A stretch of 64,000 nt of DNA from Mycobacterium sp. GA-1199. Its GTDB lineage: Bacteria; Actinomycetota; Actinomycetes; Mycobacteriales; Mycobacteriaceae. Positions 1 through 8,308 of the stretch are shown here, piece after piece; the first letter of the stretch is position 1, and every line of letters starts with the position of its first letter. The stretch spans positions 310,001 to 374,000 of the forward strand of contig NZ_LQIX01000012.1 of NCBI RefSeq assembly GCF_001500045.1, given 5' to 3'. The notes under the pieces were generated by a model that worked only from the letters and a program-made list of their open reading frames with translations, ran no database searches and was not told where the DNA came from. Made by a program: the position numbers and the translations under genes.

Positions 1-696
1 CCCGAGGTGGAGGACCACCCGGTACTCGAGGTGGTCGCCCGGACACGTGCCGCCAGAACCGAACTCGACCCCATCGACCCCGACGGCGAAGGTCAGCCGG
101 ACTACTCGGGCCCGTTGGTTTCGGACTTCGACTTCGGCGCGTTCTCGCATTCGGCGCTGGTGCGCATGGCCGACGAGGTGTGCCTGCAGATGCACCTGCT
201 GAACCTGTCGTATGTGATCGCGGTGGGCAAACGCACCGGCACCAACACCGAACTGGCGACCGATATCTGCACCAGACAACTGATCGGGGTGGCCGGTATC
301 GCCGCCGAGCGCATTCACCGCGCGCTGAAGCCTCCCGGCGGAATCGAGGGCGCGGTTCGCACGCTCGAGTTGCACCCGATGTTCAATCCGGCGGCATACG
401 TCGACGCCGAATTCGGGCCGGACACCGTGCATCTGCGGCGTTCACCCGCGCACGAGGACGGCGCCTGGGTGTCGCTGGTGACGCCCGACGAGGTGCGCCC
501 GTTGCAGGCCGCGGTCACCGCGGTCGACAAGCATCTCGATGTCGAGGTGACCGGCACCGCCCAGGAGTGGACCGCCCGCGTCGTCGAGACGGACCGCGAG
601 GCCAAGGAATTCTCCGAGGTGTCGGTTGTCAGGGTCAGTGGCGGTTCGACGTGGGAGTTCGAAGACCGCAAATCGCTGCCGCTGACGGTGCTCTGA
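1..696 (+). CDS. C-terminal part of an unrecognised protein (5' end outside window)
   Basis: The reading frame is open from base 1, and the first possible start codon seen (GTG at 7) is probably internal, so this is the C-terminal 231 residues of a longer protein. The visible part is soluble, without signal peptide or membrane segment. It has a helical stretch around residues 45-105 (ALVRMADEVCLQMHLLNLSY) and a mixed charged C-terminus ending at a TGA at 694-696. I do not recognise the family. Its stop lies 6 bp from the stop of the convergent EspE-like gene, so the two are separate transcription units. Confidence 0.6.
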   Translation, partial: PEVEDHPVLEVVARTRAARTELDPIDPDGEGQPDYSGPLVSDFDFGAFSHSALVRMADEVCLQMHLLNLSYVIAVGKRTGTNTELATDICTRQLIGVAGIAAERIHRALKPPGGIEGAVRTLELHPMFNPAAYVDAEFGPDTVHLRRSPAHEDGAWVSLVTPDEVRPLQAAVTAVDKHLDVEVTGTAQEWTARVVETDREAKEFSEVSVVRVSGGSTWEFEDRKSLPLTVL

Positions 697-702
697 ACCC
701 GG

Positions 703-1203
703 TCAGGGCGCGGGCCTGCCCAGTTCCTCGTATTCTGCCCCCAGCGCGCGCATCCGCGCCGCGATGGCGGCCAGGTCGCTGTGTGAGCGTTGGATGATCT
801 CCGCGACCTCCCCGGCGCCCTTGCTGACCACCGGCCACAGCATCTGTTGGCCGGCAGGCGTTTCGGGCACCGTCGCGGCGGCGTCCTCCACCCACTGGCG
901 GACCGCGTCGAGCTCACGCCGGCCGGCCGACACCACCGCGGCCGACCTGTCCACTTCGGCGGCCAGTCGGCGGTCCAGGTCGGCCAACGCCCCCAGAGCC
1001 CTTGCCTGCCTGGCGTTCCGGTCGCGATAGCCCTCAGCGCCTGCGCCCGTCCAATCCGAACCGGGCGTCGCCGACTCCACCTCGTCCCGTAGGGACTCCA
1101 AGCGGGCGCTGTGGTCCAGCACGCCGCCGTCCTGCGGGATGCCCTCACCGAACGAGGCGCGCGCCCGCGCCCACGTCGAGAGGAAGGCATCGACGACACT
1201 CAC
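703..1203 (-). CDS. EspA/EspE-like ESX (type VII) secretion-associated protein, single-domain
   Basis: 166 residues from a GTG at 1203 (reading VSVVDAFLSTW). This start was chosen because it matches the usual N-terminus of the EspA/EspE family; the frame stays open upstream but without family similarity. Landmarks are FGEG at about residues 16-19, the APGSDWTGAGAEGY-type segment near 40-55, LDRRLAAEVDRSAAVV, and RRELDAVRQWVEDAAATVP. The protein is almost entirely helical and lacks Cys. EspE and EspA are ESX-1 substrates of several hundred residues; this protein ends just after the conserved N-terminal helical domain. No esx, eccC or pe/ppe genes lie nearby, so it is an orphan. The family call rests on remembered sequence similarity; secretion by an ESX system is inferred. 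Confidence 0.65.
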   Translation of the reverse strand: MSVVDAFLSTWARARASFGEGIPQDGGVLDHSARLESLRDEVESATPGSDWTGAGAEGYRDRNARQARALGALADLDRRLAAEVDRSAAVVSAGRRELDAVRQWVEDAAATVPETPAGQQMLWPVVSKGAGEVAEIIQRSHSDLAAIAARMRALGAEYEELGRPAP

Positions 1204-1255
1204 GATCGTGAGTTTACGGCCCGCCACACGACCGACCGCGCACCAATTGTGGCGC

Positions 1256-1864
1256 TCAGCGGGCCGTCGTCGGAGCGGCGACGGACGCGCCGACCCAGCG
1301 CCGCAGGTAGCCGCGCAACTCGGGGCCCCGACGCGGGGGACGCCCCGGGTCGATGACGAACGACTGGATGATTCGGAGCAGGTGTTCGGCCAGCTCGTCG
1401 AGGTCGTGATCATCGAACCCGAGCGCGGCCCAGTCCACGTCGAAGCGGCGCAGCATCGAATTGGCGAACGCCAACGCCACATCCGAGGTGACCGTCTGAC
1501 TGAACTCGCTGGCCCGCGCGGGCATCAGCAACAGCCCCATGTGTTTGTCCTGTGGCAGCCACTCCAGCGCGGTGGCGATGCCCTCGGCGACCGCCTCCTG
1601 CGGGTCGGTCAAGCCCTGCAGGTGGTCGGCGAGCCGGTCCAAAAAGCCGGTCGCCGCGCGCTGTGCTGAGGCCTGGAGGAGCGCGTCGGTGCTGGGAAAG
1701 TACCGGTAGACGGTCTGGCGCGTGACCCCCAGCGTGCGTGCGACGTCGCTGATCGAGAACTCCGCGCCACGCGCGTCGATCGCCTTGCCCGCGGCGTCGA
1801 GGATGCGGGCGACCGCCTCCTCATCCGTCGACGGCGCCGCGCCGGACCAACCGTGAGTGCGCAC
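1256..1864 (-). CDS. TetR/AcrR-family transcriptional regulator
   Basis: 202 residues with a GTG start at 1864. The N-terminal helix-turn-helix (about residues 18-65) contains ILDAAGKAIDARG, SISDVARTLGVTRQTVYRYFPSTDALL, the canonical TetR DNA-binding pattern. The C-terminal ligand domain is not assignable. The gene lies 26 bp downstream of the CYP125-like gene on the same strand, so the two probably form an operon and the regulator may control both through the palindrome at 3129-3155. No ligand can be predicted; a sterol or lipid is plausible only because of the P450 partner. Confidence 0.85.
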   Translation of the reverse strand: MRTHGWSGAAPSTDEEAVARILDAAGKAIDARGAEFSISDVARTLGVTRQTVYRYFPSTDALLQASAQRAATGFLDRLADHLQGLTDPQEAVAEGIATALEWLPQDKHMGLLLMPARASEFSQTVTSDVALAFANSMLRRFDVDWAALGFDDHDLDELAEHLLRIIQSFVIDPGRPPRRGPELRGYLRRWVGASVAAPTTAR

Positions 1865-1890
1865 GGCGAAATCCTACTCAGCCGGCCCGA

Positions 1891-3120
1891 TCAACCGGTG
1901 TAGGAGACCTGCAGGTCCTTGACACCGTTGATCCACCCCGAGCGAAGGCGTTGCGGTTCACCGCGTTTGGCGATGTCGGGAATCTGGTCGGCGATCTCGT
2001 TGAAGATCAGCTTGATCTCCATGCGGGCCAGGTTCGCGCCGATGCAGTAGTGGGCGCCGTTTCCCCCGAAACCGAGGTGCGGATTGGGGTCGCGTGAGAT
2101 GTCGAACCGGAAGGGCTGGTCGAACACCTCTTCGTCGAAGTTGGCCGAGCTGTAGAACAGGCCGACCCGTTGGCCCTCGCGGATCGTGACGCCGCCGAGT
2201 TCGGTATCGGCCAGTGCGGTCCGCTGGAAGCAGTGCACGGGGGTGGCCCACCGCACGATCTCGTCGGCGGCGGTCGCGGGCCGCTCCCGCTTGAACAACT
2301 CCCACTGCTCGGGATTCTCGAAGAACGCGTTCATACCGTGGGTCATCGCGTTTCGGGTGGTCTCGTTTCCGGCCACCGCCAGCAGGATCACGAAGAACGC
2401 GAACTCCACGTCGTCGAGCGACTCCCCGTCGAGGTCCGCCTCGATCAGCCGCGTCACGATGTCATCTGCCGGGCAACGACGGCGCTCCTCGGCCATCGCG
2501 TAGGCGTATCCCATCAGCTCCGCATTGGCGGCGGTGGGATCGGAGTCGAAGTCGGGGTCGTCGGTGTTCATGATCGCGTTGGTCCATCCGAACAATTTCT
2601 CGCGATCGGCCTCGGGCACACCGATCAGGTCTGCGATGGCCAGCAGCGGAAGGCGCATGGCGATGTCGTCGACGAAATTGCCGTTGTCCTTTTTCTTTGC
2701 CTCGGCCACGATTTCGCGAGCGGCGGTCGCCAACCGCGCCTCGAGGGTCGTGATCGCTCGCGGGGTGAACAGGCGCGACACCAGCTTGCGCAGCCTGGTG
2801 TGTTCGGGTGCGTCGTGGTTGATCAGCAGCGCCTTGGTGAGCTCGAGCTGTTCGGAGGTGACGCCTTCTGGCAGGCGCATCACCGCCCCTTTGCGGTTGG
2901 TCGACCACAGCTCGGAGTTGCGCGAGATGGCCTTGATGTCCTCGTGGCGGCTGATCACCCAGTAGCCGCCGTCGTCGAAGATCGACTCGGGCTGCTCGTT
3001 CCACCACACCGGCGCGGTCTTGCGCAGCTGGGCGAATTCGGCGACGGGAATGCCGCGCAGCAGCACCTCGGGGTCGGTGAAGTCGTATCCGTGTCCGAAC
3101 GGGCATGTGGCCTGCGTCAT
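1891..3120 (-). CDS. Cytochrome P450, CYP125-like (steroid C26/C27 hydroxylase family)
   Basis: 409 residues, ATG start. The heme-binding loop HLGFGGNGAHYCIGANLAR places the thiolate Cys near residue 358. The I-helix has AGNETTRN near 250, and ERPATAADEIVRWATPV contains the K-helix ExxR. Segments such as FDFT/YDFTDP, PVWWNEQP, HLRK/RLRKLVSR.FTPRAI, NFDEEVFD and LRSGW.NG closely follow CYP125A1, which hydroxylates the cholesterol side chain. M. smegmatis carries a third CYP125-type enzyme (CYP125A4) near purD, and this gene sits in the equivalent place; that link is from memory. No ferredoxin gene is adjacent. Substrate is inferred from family, not shown. Confidence 0.85.
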   Translation of the reverse strand: MTQATCPFGHGYDFTDPEVLLRGIPVAEFAQLRKTAPVWWNEQPESIFDDGGYWVISRHEDIKAISRNSELWSTNRKGAVMRLPEGVTSEQLELTKALLINHDAPEHTRLRKLVSRLFTPRAITTLEARLATAAREIVAEAKKKDNGNFVDDIAMRLPLLAIADLIGVPEADREKLFGWTNAIMNTDDPDFDSDPTAANAELMGYAYAMAEERRRCPADDIVTRLIEADLDGESLDDVEFAFFVILLAVAGNETTRNAMTHGMNAFFENPEQWELFKRERPATAADEIVRWATPVHCFQRTALADTELGGVTIREGQRVGLFYSSANFDEEVFDQPFRFDISRDPNPHLGFGGNGAHYCIGANLARMEIKLIFNEIADQIPDIAKRGEPQRLRSGWINGVKDLQVSYTG

Positions 3121-3128
3121 ACCCTAGA

Positions 3129-3155
3129 CCATACAGCCTCGTGTCAAGTGTATGG
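3129..3155. promoter_or_regulatory. Inverted repeat CCATACA-N13-TGTATGG upstream of the P450/TetR pair
   Basis: A perfect 7-bp inverted repeat with a 13-nt centre lies 8 bp upstream of the P450 start codon, in the divergent P450/purD intergenic space. On the minus strand TTGACA falls inside the centre, so the palindrome overlaps a likely -35 region of the P450 promoter. The position suits an operator for the TetR regulator encoded downstream of the P450. Binding is inferred. Confidence 0.45.
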
Positions 3156-3177
3156 CCGCTTCAGCCTCGTCGACCGT

Positions 3178-3183
3178 TAGGGT
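3178..3183 (+). promoter_or_regulatory. -10 box of purD, leaderless
   Basis: TAGGGT fits the mycobacterial SigA -10 pattern TANNNT and ends 8 nt before the purD GTG. No Shine-Dalgarno sequence fits between them, so the mRNA probably starts at the start codon. No clear -35 box is seen. Confidence 0.5.
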
Positions 3184-3191
3184 GAGCAGTT

Positions 3192-4460
3192 GTGCGAGTC
3201 CTGGTAATCGGGTCCGGTGCCCGTGAACATGCGTTGCTGCTGGCGCTGCGACGTGACCCCGAGGTCGAAAGGCTGTCGATCGCGCCGGGTAATGCGGGCA
3301 CCGCCGCGATCGCCGACCAGTACGACGTCGACATCACCTCGGGGGAGGCGGTGGCCGGACTGGCGCAGCGGCTGGAGGCCGACCTCGTCGTCATCGGGCC
3401 GGAGGTGCCGCTGGTCCTCGGCGTCGCCGATGCGGTGCGCAGGGCCGGGATCGCCTGCTTCGGTCCGAGTAGGGACGCGGCCCGCATCGAGGGTTCGAAG
3501 TCGTTCGGCAAGGAGCTGATGACGGCCGCAGGCGTGCGCACCGCCAGAAGCGAGGTCGTGGACAACCCCGCTCACCTCGACGCGGCGCTCGACCGCTTTG
3601 GTCCCAATTGCGGCGAGGCCGCATGGGTGGTCAAGGACGACGGTCTGGCCGCGGGTAAGGGGGTGGTGGTCACCGCCGATCGCGCAGCCGCCCGGGCCCA
3701 TGCCGCAAGCCTGCTCGACGCCGGACATCCGGTACTGCTCGAGTCGTTCCTCGACGGGCCGGAGGTGTCGCTGTTCTGCCTCGTCGACGGCGAGACCGTG
3801 GTGCCCATGCTGCCCGCGCAGGACTTCAAACGGGTCGGCGACAACGACACCGGACCCAACACCGGCGGCATGGGGGCGTACGCGCCGCTGCCCTGGTTGC
3901 CCGAGGGAGTCGTCGCCCAGATCGTCGGCGATGTGGTGAAACCCGTTGCCGCGGAACTGGTCAAGCGCGGCAGTTCGTTCTCGGGGTTGCTGTACGCCGG
4001 GCTCGCCATCACCTCGCAGGGCCCGGCGGTGATCGAATTCAACTGCCGCTTCGGCGATCCCGAGACCCAGCCCGTGCTGGCACTGCTGGAGACGCCGCTG
4101 GGCCGGCTGCTGTACGCGGCCGCAACAGGCGGCCTCGCCGACGAGCCCCCGCTGCGGTGGCGCGACGGCGCCGCCGTGACCGTGGTGCTGGCCGCCGAGA
4201 ACTACCCGTCTCGCCCACGGGTCGGCGACGTGATCACTGGTTCGGACGTCGAGGGCGTGCTGCACGCGGGTACGAGTCGTCGCGAGGACGGCGCCGTCGT
4301 GTCCTCGGGAGGCCGCGTGCTCTCCATCGTGGGTGTCGGTGCGGATCTGTCCGCCGCACGTGAGTCCGCCTACCAGGTGATCAAGTCGATCCGGCTGCCG
4401 GGCAGCCACTTTCGCAGCGACATCGCCCTGGCCGCGGCGCAGGGACTAATCGGCGTCTAG
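3192..4460 (+). CDS. purD: Phosphoribosylamine-glycine ligase (GARS)
   Basis: 422 residues, the usual PurD length. It joins phosphoribosylamine to glycine with ATP, the second step of de novo purine synthesis in the cytosol. The N-domain opens with [13 protein letters not shown] (residues 3-15). The ATP-grasp core shows [16 protein letters not shown] near 145-160, [12 protein letters not shown] near 222, and [13 protein letters not shown] near 281, which carries metal and phosphate ligands. The GTG start at 3192 is supported by the -10 box just upstream. The gene is monocistronic; its stop overlaps the 3' end of the convergent esterase gene. Confidence 0.97.
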   Translation: MRVLVIGSGAREHALLLALRRDPEVERLSIAPGNAGTAAIADQYDVDITSGEAVAGLAQRLEADLVVIGPEVPLVLGVADAVRRAGIACFGPSRDAARIEGSKSFGKELMTAAGVRTARSEVVDNPAHLDAALDRFGPNCGEAAWVVKDDGLAAGKGVVVTADRAAARAHAASLLDAGHPVLLESFLDGPEVSLFCLVDGETVVPMLPAQDFKRVGDNDTGPNTGGMGAYAPLPWLPEGVVAQIVGDVVKPVAAELVKRGSSFSGLLYAGLAITSQGPAVIEFNCRFGDPETQPVLALLETPLGRLLYAAATGGLADEPPLRWRDGAAVTVVLAAENYPSRPRVGDVITGSDVEGVLHAGTSRREDGAVVSSGGRVLSIVGVGADLSAARESAYQVIKSIRLPGSHFRSDIALAAAQGLIGV

Positions 4461-5269
4461 GCCGTCAGCAGCGGGGCCATCCAGCCCAGTTCGCCGGGCA
4501 GCTGCTTGCTCCAGAACCCGGCGTCGTGCCCACCCGGGGAGAATCCGCCGGCGGGCGGATTCGGCAGCTGCGCGATGAACTCCTTCGTCGCCGAGTAGAA
4601 CGGATCGCCGGTCCCGCAGTCGATCCGGATCGGAATCGATGCCAGCGCGGGCAACCCCCAAACACTGTTGGCGGCATAGTCTTCCGCGCTGTCGAACGCA
4701 CCGGGGGCCGCGGCGCCGGAGGACGTCCACAGCGCGGGACTGACGGCGCAGATCGCGGCGGTGCGGGCGGGGCCGAGCCGCGCTCCGAGCAGCAAAGCCC
4801 CGTAGCCGCCCATCGACCAGCCGAGGAAACCGACACGGGCGGCGTCCAAACCTTGTGAGCTCAGCATCGGGATCAGCTCGTCGAGCACCATCGCCCCGGA
4901 GTCCTCGCCGGAGGCCCGCTTGTGCCAGTAGCTTCCACCGCCGTCGACGGCGACGACCGCGAAGGGCGGCAGCCCCGCGGCGACCGCCTCGGCCAAGCCG
5001 TGTTCCACCCCGCCCGCCATCACACCCGCTGCGTTTTGCCCCTTACCGTGCAGCGCGATGACCGGACGCAGCGGCGCGGTCTGGCCGGGCGGACGGGCGA
5101 TCGCCCAATTGGTCTCCAGGCCGCCGCGGGCCGCCGAGACGAACGAACCGTCGACATAGGTGGGCGCGGCGGGTGCGGCCGGCACCGCGGGCGCCATCCG
5201 CAGCGCCGCCACTCCGGCAGCCGTGCCGACCCCGAGACGCAAAAGCGATCGACGGCTCAGTTCGGGCAT
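4457..5269 (-). CDS. Tat-exported alpha/beta-hydrolase (esterase, Rv0774c-like)
   Basis: 270 residues from the ATG at 5269 ([13 protein letters not shown]); an ATG three codons upstream at 5278 is equally possible. The N-terminus has a twin-arginine motif (SRRSLLRLG) followed by a hydrophobic segment and an Ala-rich cleavage region ending near [11 protein letters not shown], so export by Tat is likely. The hydrolase domain has the nucleophile elbow [16 protein letters not shown] (GxSxG) near residue 150, an acid in DCGTGDPF, and a His in [10 protein letters not shown]. It resembles the M. tuberculosis Rv0774c esterase, which also lies beside purD. Substrate is probably a lipid ester (family inference). 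Confidence 0.85.
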   Translation of the reverse strand: MPELSRRSLLRLGVGTAAGVAALRMAPAVPAAPAAPTYVDGSFVSAARGGLETNWAIARPPGQTAPLRPVIALHGKGQNAAGVMAGGVEHGLAEAVAAGLPPFAVVAVDGGGSYWHKRASGEDSGAMVLDELIPMLSSQGLDAARVGFLGWSMGGYGALLLGARLGPARTAAICAVSPALWTSSGAAAPGAFDSAEDYAANSVWGLPALASIPIRIDCGTGDPFYSATKEFIAQLPNPPAGGFSPGGHDAGFWSKQLPGELGWMAPLLTA

Positions 5270-5408
5270 GGCGGCCATGATGCCATCGCGGCTTGACTGC
5301 CCGGCGCGCGGAGACTCGCCCATCGCACAAGACACACCAGCCCCGACTTCGGTGAGAAAGCCTGACGATTGGCCGAAAGCGCGATGGGAGGGCCGCCCGA
5401 CTGGCAGC

Positions 5409-6038
5409 ATGCTAAAGGTGACGGCAGCGGTCACTCCCAAGGGAGAACGTCGACGCTTTGCGCTGGTCAGCGCTGCTGCCGATCTGCTGTGCGAGGGCGG
5501 CTTCGACGCGGTGCGCCATCGCGCCGTGGCCCGTCGCGCCGGTCTGCCGTTGGCCTCGACGACCTACTATTTCTCATCCCTGGACGATCTGATCGCCAAG
5601 GCCGTCGAATACGTCGGGGAGCGTGAAGCCGAACAGTTTCGCGCGCGCGTGGCGATGCTGTCGCGCCGGCGGCGAGGCGCGGAGTCGACCGCCGACATCC
5701 TGGTGGATCTGTTGGTCGACGACGTGGCGGGGCAGCGGGTCAGCGAGCAGCTGATCTCGCGCTACGAGCGCTATATCGCGTGCGCGCGCCACCCCATGCT
5801 GCGCGACATCCAACGGCGGATCATGCGCCAGCGCACCGATGCCGTCGTCGAGGTCATCGAGCGCTCGGGTCGCTCGGTGCGCGCCGAGTACCTCACCGCA
5901 TTGGTCAATGCGGTGGACGGCGCGGTGGTGGCGGCGCTCGTCGCCGAAGGCGACGGCCCACGTGCAACGGCACGCGCGACGTTGATCGACGTGATAGACG
6001 TGTTGGCACCAATCGACGAGCGAGTGGCGCAGGTGTGA
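5409..6038 (+). CDS. TetR-family regulator (Rv0775-like)
   Basis: 209 residues from the ATG at 5409 (MLKVTAAVTPKGERRRF). The frame is open further upstream but only shadows the esterase start region. The HTH domain (residues 13-62) contains ALVSAAADLLCEGGFDAVRHRAVARRAGLPLASTTYYFSSLDDL, typical of TetR. The gene is divergent from the esterase (139 bp apart) and is followed 12 bp later by the small leader ORF and the APC permease, so it may control either neighbour. CCCATCGC and GCGATGGG flank the intergenic centre, but too far apart for a standard TetR operator. Confidence 0.85.
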   Translation: MLKVTAAVTPKGERRRFALVSAAADLLCEGGFDAVRHRAVARRAGLPLASTTYYFSSLDDLIAKAVEYVGEREAEQFRARVAMLSRRRRGAESTADILVDLLVDDVAGQRVSEQLISRYERYIACARHPMLRDIQRRIMRQRTDAVVEVIERSGRSVRAEYLTALVNAVDGAVVAALVAEGDGPRATARATLIDVIDVLAPIDERVAQV

Positions 6039-6050
6039 CATAGGAGGTCG

Positions 6051-6086
6051 ATGAGCGCTTGCGCGAAGAGCAAAGGGCACCGATGA
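6051..6086 (+). CDS. 11-residue leader peptide overlapping the permease start
   Basis: ATG at 6051 is preceded by AGGAGGT (6042-6048) and reads MSACAKSKGHR. Its TGA (6084-6086) overlaps the permease ATG (6083-6085) as ATGA, the arrangement of translational coupling. The spacing from Shine-Dalgarno to ATG is short (2-3 nt), which weakens the case. The permease has only a weaker site of its own (AAAGGG, 6072-6077). Whether the peptide is made is inference. Confidence 0.4.
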   Translation: MSACAKSKGHR

Positions 6087-7501
6087 GTACGCCGACCGAC
6101 AAGCAACCTGAGCTTCGGCGGGTCATGGGTCCGGGGTTGTTGCTGCTGTTCATCGTCGGCGACATCCTGGGAACCGGTGTCTACGCGCTGACCGGTCAGG
6201 TCGCCGGGGAAGTGGGTGGGGCGGCATGGCTGCCGTTCCTGCTCGCGTTCGCCATCGCCACCATCACCGCGTTCTCCTATCTGGAACTCGTCACCAAGTA
6301 CCCGCAAGCCGCGGGCGCGGCGCTCTACGTGCACAAGGCATTCGGGATCCAGTTCTTCACGTTCCTGGTCGCGTTCGTGGTGATGTGTTCGGGCATCACC
6401 TCGGCCTCGACCGCATCACAGGCGTTCGCGGCCAACCTGATCAAGGGTTTCGGCCTGGATTGGGGTAAGGCGGGCGTCGCGGTCATCGCGTTGACCTTCA
6501 TGGCCGTCCTCGCCGCGATCAACCTGCGCGGTGTCAGTGAGAGCGTCAAGCTCAACGTCGGCCTGACCGTCATCGAGATCAGCGGTCTGCTCCTGGTAAT
6601 CCTCGTCGGGCTATGGGCCTTCACCCAGGCCGGCGACCACGACTTCTCACGCATCGTGATGTTCGAAAGCAGCGAGGAGCGAAGCACATTCGTCGCGATC
6701 ACCGCGGCGACATCGCTGGCCTTCTTCGCCATGGTCGGTTTCGAGGACTCGGTCAACATGGCCGAGGAGACCAAGGACCCCGTCCGGATCTTCCCGAAGG
6801 TGTTGTTGACCGGCCTGAGCATCGCCGGCGTCGTCTACATCCTGGTCTCGATCATCGCGGTGGCGCTGGTGCCGATCGGCGAACTGAGGGAGAGCAGCAC
6901 TCCACTGGTGAGCGTGGTCGAGGCCGCCGCGCCCGGACTTCCGATCGACGAGTTGTTCCCGTTCATCACGATGTTCGCGGTCTCCAACACCGCGCTGATC
7001 AACATGCTGATGGCCAGCCGGTTGATCTACGGCATGGCACGCCAGCACGTTCTGCCGCCGGTGCTGGGTTCGGTGCACCGGACCCGCCACACCCCCTGGG
7101 TGGCAATCATTTTCACGACCATCATCGCGTTCGGGCTGATCTTCTATGTCTCGGCGTTCGCCAGCAGCAAGGCGCTCTCGGTGCTCGGCGGCACCACATC
7201 GCTTCTGTTGTTGGCGGTGTTCGCGACGGTCAACGTCGCGGTGTTGGTCCTGCGTCGCGATGTCGGCAAGGACGACCGGCACTTCCGAACACCCACCGTG
7301 TTGCCCGTCATCGGATTCATCACGTCGCTGTACCTGGTGACACCGCTGTCGGGCCGCCCGGGCACGCAGTACCTGCTGGCCGGCATCCTGGTGGTGATCG
7401 GAATCGTGCTCTTCGGCATCACCATGGCGATCAACCGGCGACTCGGTATCAAGGACGCGGGTATCACCGATCCGACTCAACTGGCACAGACGCCGGACTA
7501 A
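6083..7501 (+). CDS. APC-superfamily amino acid permease
   Basis: 472 residues, integral membrane protein with about 12 hydrophobic segments. The first helix carries GPGLLLLFIVGDILGTGVYALTG, the substrate-binding unwound helix of the APC fold (G-x-G-x-Y). A second hallmark is SLAFFAMVGFEDSVNMAEETKDP in the middle, where the E-x-KDP loop is typical of the cationic amino acid and LAT-like subgroups. The start at 6083 (MSTPTDKQPE) is preferred over the upstream TTG at 6059. The gene follows the TetR gene and the leader ORF, likely one transcript. Substrate cannot be told from sequence alone. Confidence 0.85.
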   Translation: MSTPTDKQPELRRVMGPGLLLLFIVGDILGTGVYALTGQVAGEVGGAAWLPFLLAFAIATITAFSYLELVTKYPQAAGAALYVHKAFGIQFFTFLVAFVVMCSGITSASTASQAFAANLIKGFGLDWGKAGVAVIALTFMAVLAAINLRGVSESVKLNVGLTVIEISGLLLVILVGLWAFTQAGDHDFSRIVMFESSEERSTFVAITAATSLAFFAMVGFEDSVNMAEETKDPVRIFPKVLLTGLSIAGVVYILVSIIAVALVPIGELRESSTPLVSVVEAAAPGLPIDELFPFITMFAVSNTALINMLMASRLIYGMARQHVLPPVLGSVHRTRHTPWVAIIFTTIIAFGLIFYVSAFASSKALSVLGGTTSLLLLAVFATVNVAVLVLRRDVGKDDRHFRTPTVLPVIGFITSLYLVTPLSGRPGTQYLLAGILVVIGIVLFGITMAINRRLGIKDAGITDPTQLAQTPD

Positions 7502-8268
7502 CCGCCCGGCTGCCTGCCGCGGGCTCGGGGAACGGGTGTCAGCCCCGGCGGTAGCGCCGGCGTGACGATGTAGCCGGCCTCGCGGTCGCCGTAGATCGTG
7601 ACGTCCTTGCGTCGCCTCTCGAAAAACAGCGCGACGTACGCACAGAGCACCGCGTCGACGGGATCCTCGCAAGCGTTCAACTGGAAGGCTCGATCGCTGG
7701 CCTCGATCCTTCGGCGAATGTCGAGCCAGGCGGGACTGCTGCGCACACGAAGCCGCGGCGTCGCGTCGTTCAGTCCCTCGATCAGCCCCACCATTCGCAG
7801 CAGCTCATCCTTGCGTTTGGCGACATCCTTGGCGCGCCGCTTGTACTTGAGCGTCTTGCCGAGTCTGAACAGTGCGATCGTCGCCGCGTGGGGGTAGACC
7901 TCGATCGCTCGACGGTCGCTGCGCGACAGCGGGTCGGGGTCCAGGCCGAGCCGTTGGCAGAGGACCTCGGCGCGGGGCGGATCGAACAGCGGATTGCTCG
8001 TGTTCGCGGGCTGTGCGGTGGCCTCGAACGGCGCGAAGTCCCGGTTGTAGAGCGTCTCGCCGAGCCGGTACCCGCCGAGGTTGGTGACGATGAGCGGCGC
8101 GTCCACGCCCACCACGCAGGGGCCGTCGACATACGGCGCGAGGGCCGCCGCGATCTCGTCGTCGCTGACCGCCGCACCCACGTGCACGAGCCGTCCGTCG
8201 TCGTCGAGGACGGCCACCCCGGATTGGTTTCGCCCCGCCCACGCGAGATCGAGCCCGACGAAGTACAT
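7498..8268 (-). CDS. DUF429 family protein (Rv0776c-like)
   Basis: 256 residues from the ATG at 8268 (MYFVGLDLAWAGRNQSG). The N-terminal FVGLDLAW and the VVGVDAPLIV motif near residue 50 supply acidic residues of an RNase H-like fold, and VEVYPHA (IEVYPHAATIALF) near 135 is a DUF429 hallmark. C-terminal NACEDPVDAVLCAYVA is also conserved in the family. The family is predicted to be a nuclease, but the biochemical role is not established. The stop overlaps the permease stop by 4 bp; the gene is divergent from purB. Confidence 0.8.
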   Translation of the reverse strand: MYFVGLDLAWAGRNQSGVAVLDDDGRLVHVGAAVSDDEIAAALAPYVDGPCVVGVDAPLIVTNLGGYRLGETLYNRDFAPFEATAQPANTSNPLFDPPRAEVLCQRLGLDPDPLSRSDRRAIEVYPHAATIALFRLGKTLKYKRRAKDVAKRKDELLRMVGLIEGLNDATPRLRVRSSPAWLDIRRRIEASDRAFQLNACEDPVDAVLCAYVALFFERRRKDVTIYGDREAGYIVTPALPPGLTPVPRARGRQPGG

Positions 8269-8294
8269 GGGACCAGCCTGCACCAGCCGGGTCG

Positions 8295-8300
8295 TAAGCT
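8295..8300 (+). promoter_or_regulatory. -10 box of purB, leaderless
   Basis: TAAGCT ends 8 nt before the GTG at 8309. No Shine-Dalgarno is present. This supports the GTG at 8309 over the in-frame GTG at 8303, which would lie too close to the -10 box. Confidence 0.5.
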
Positions 8301-8308
8301 GAGTGTTT

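Noticed and set aside
5319..5390. CCCATCGC/GCGATGGG inverted repeat between the esterase and TetR genes
   Set aside because: The arms are too far apart for a TetR operator and short enough to arise by chance in this composition.
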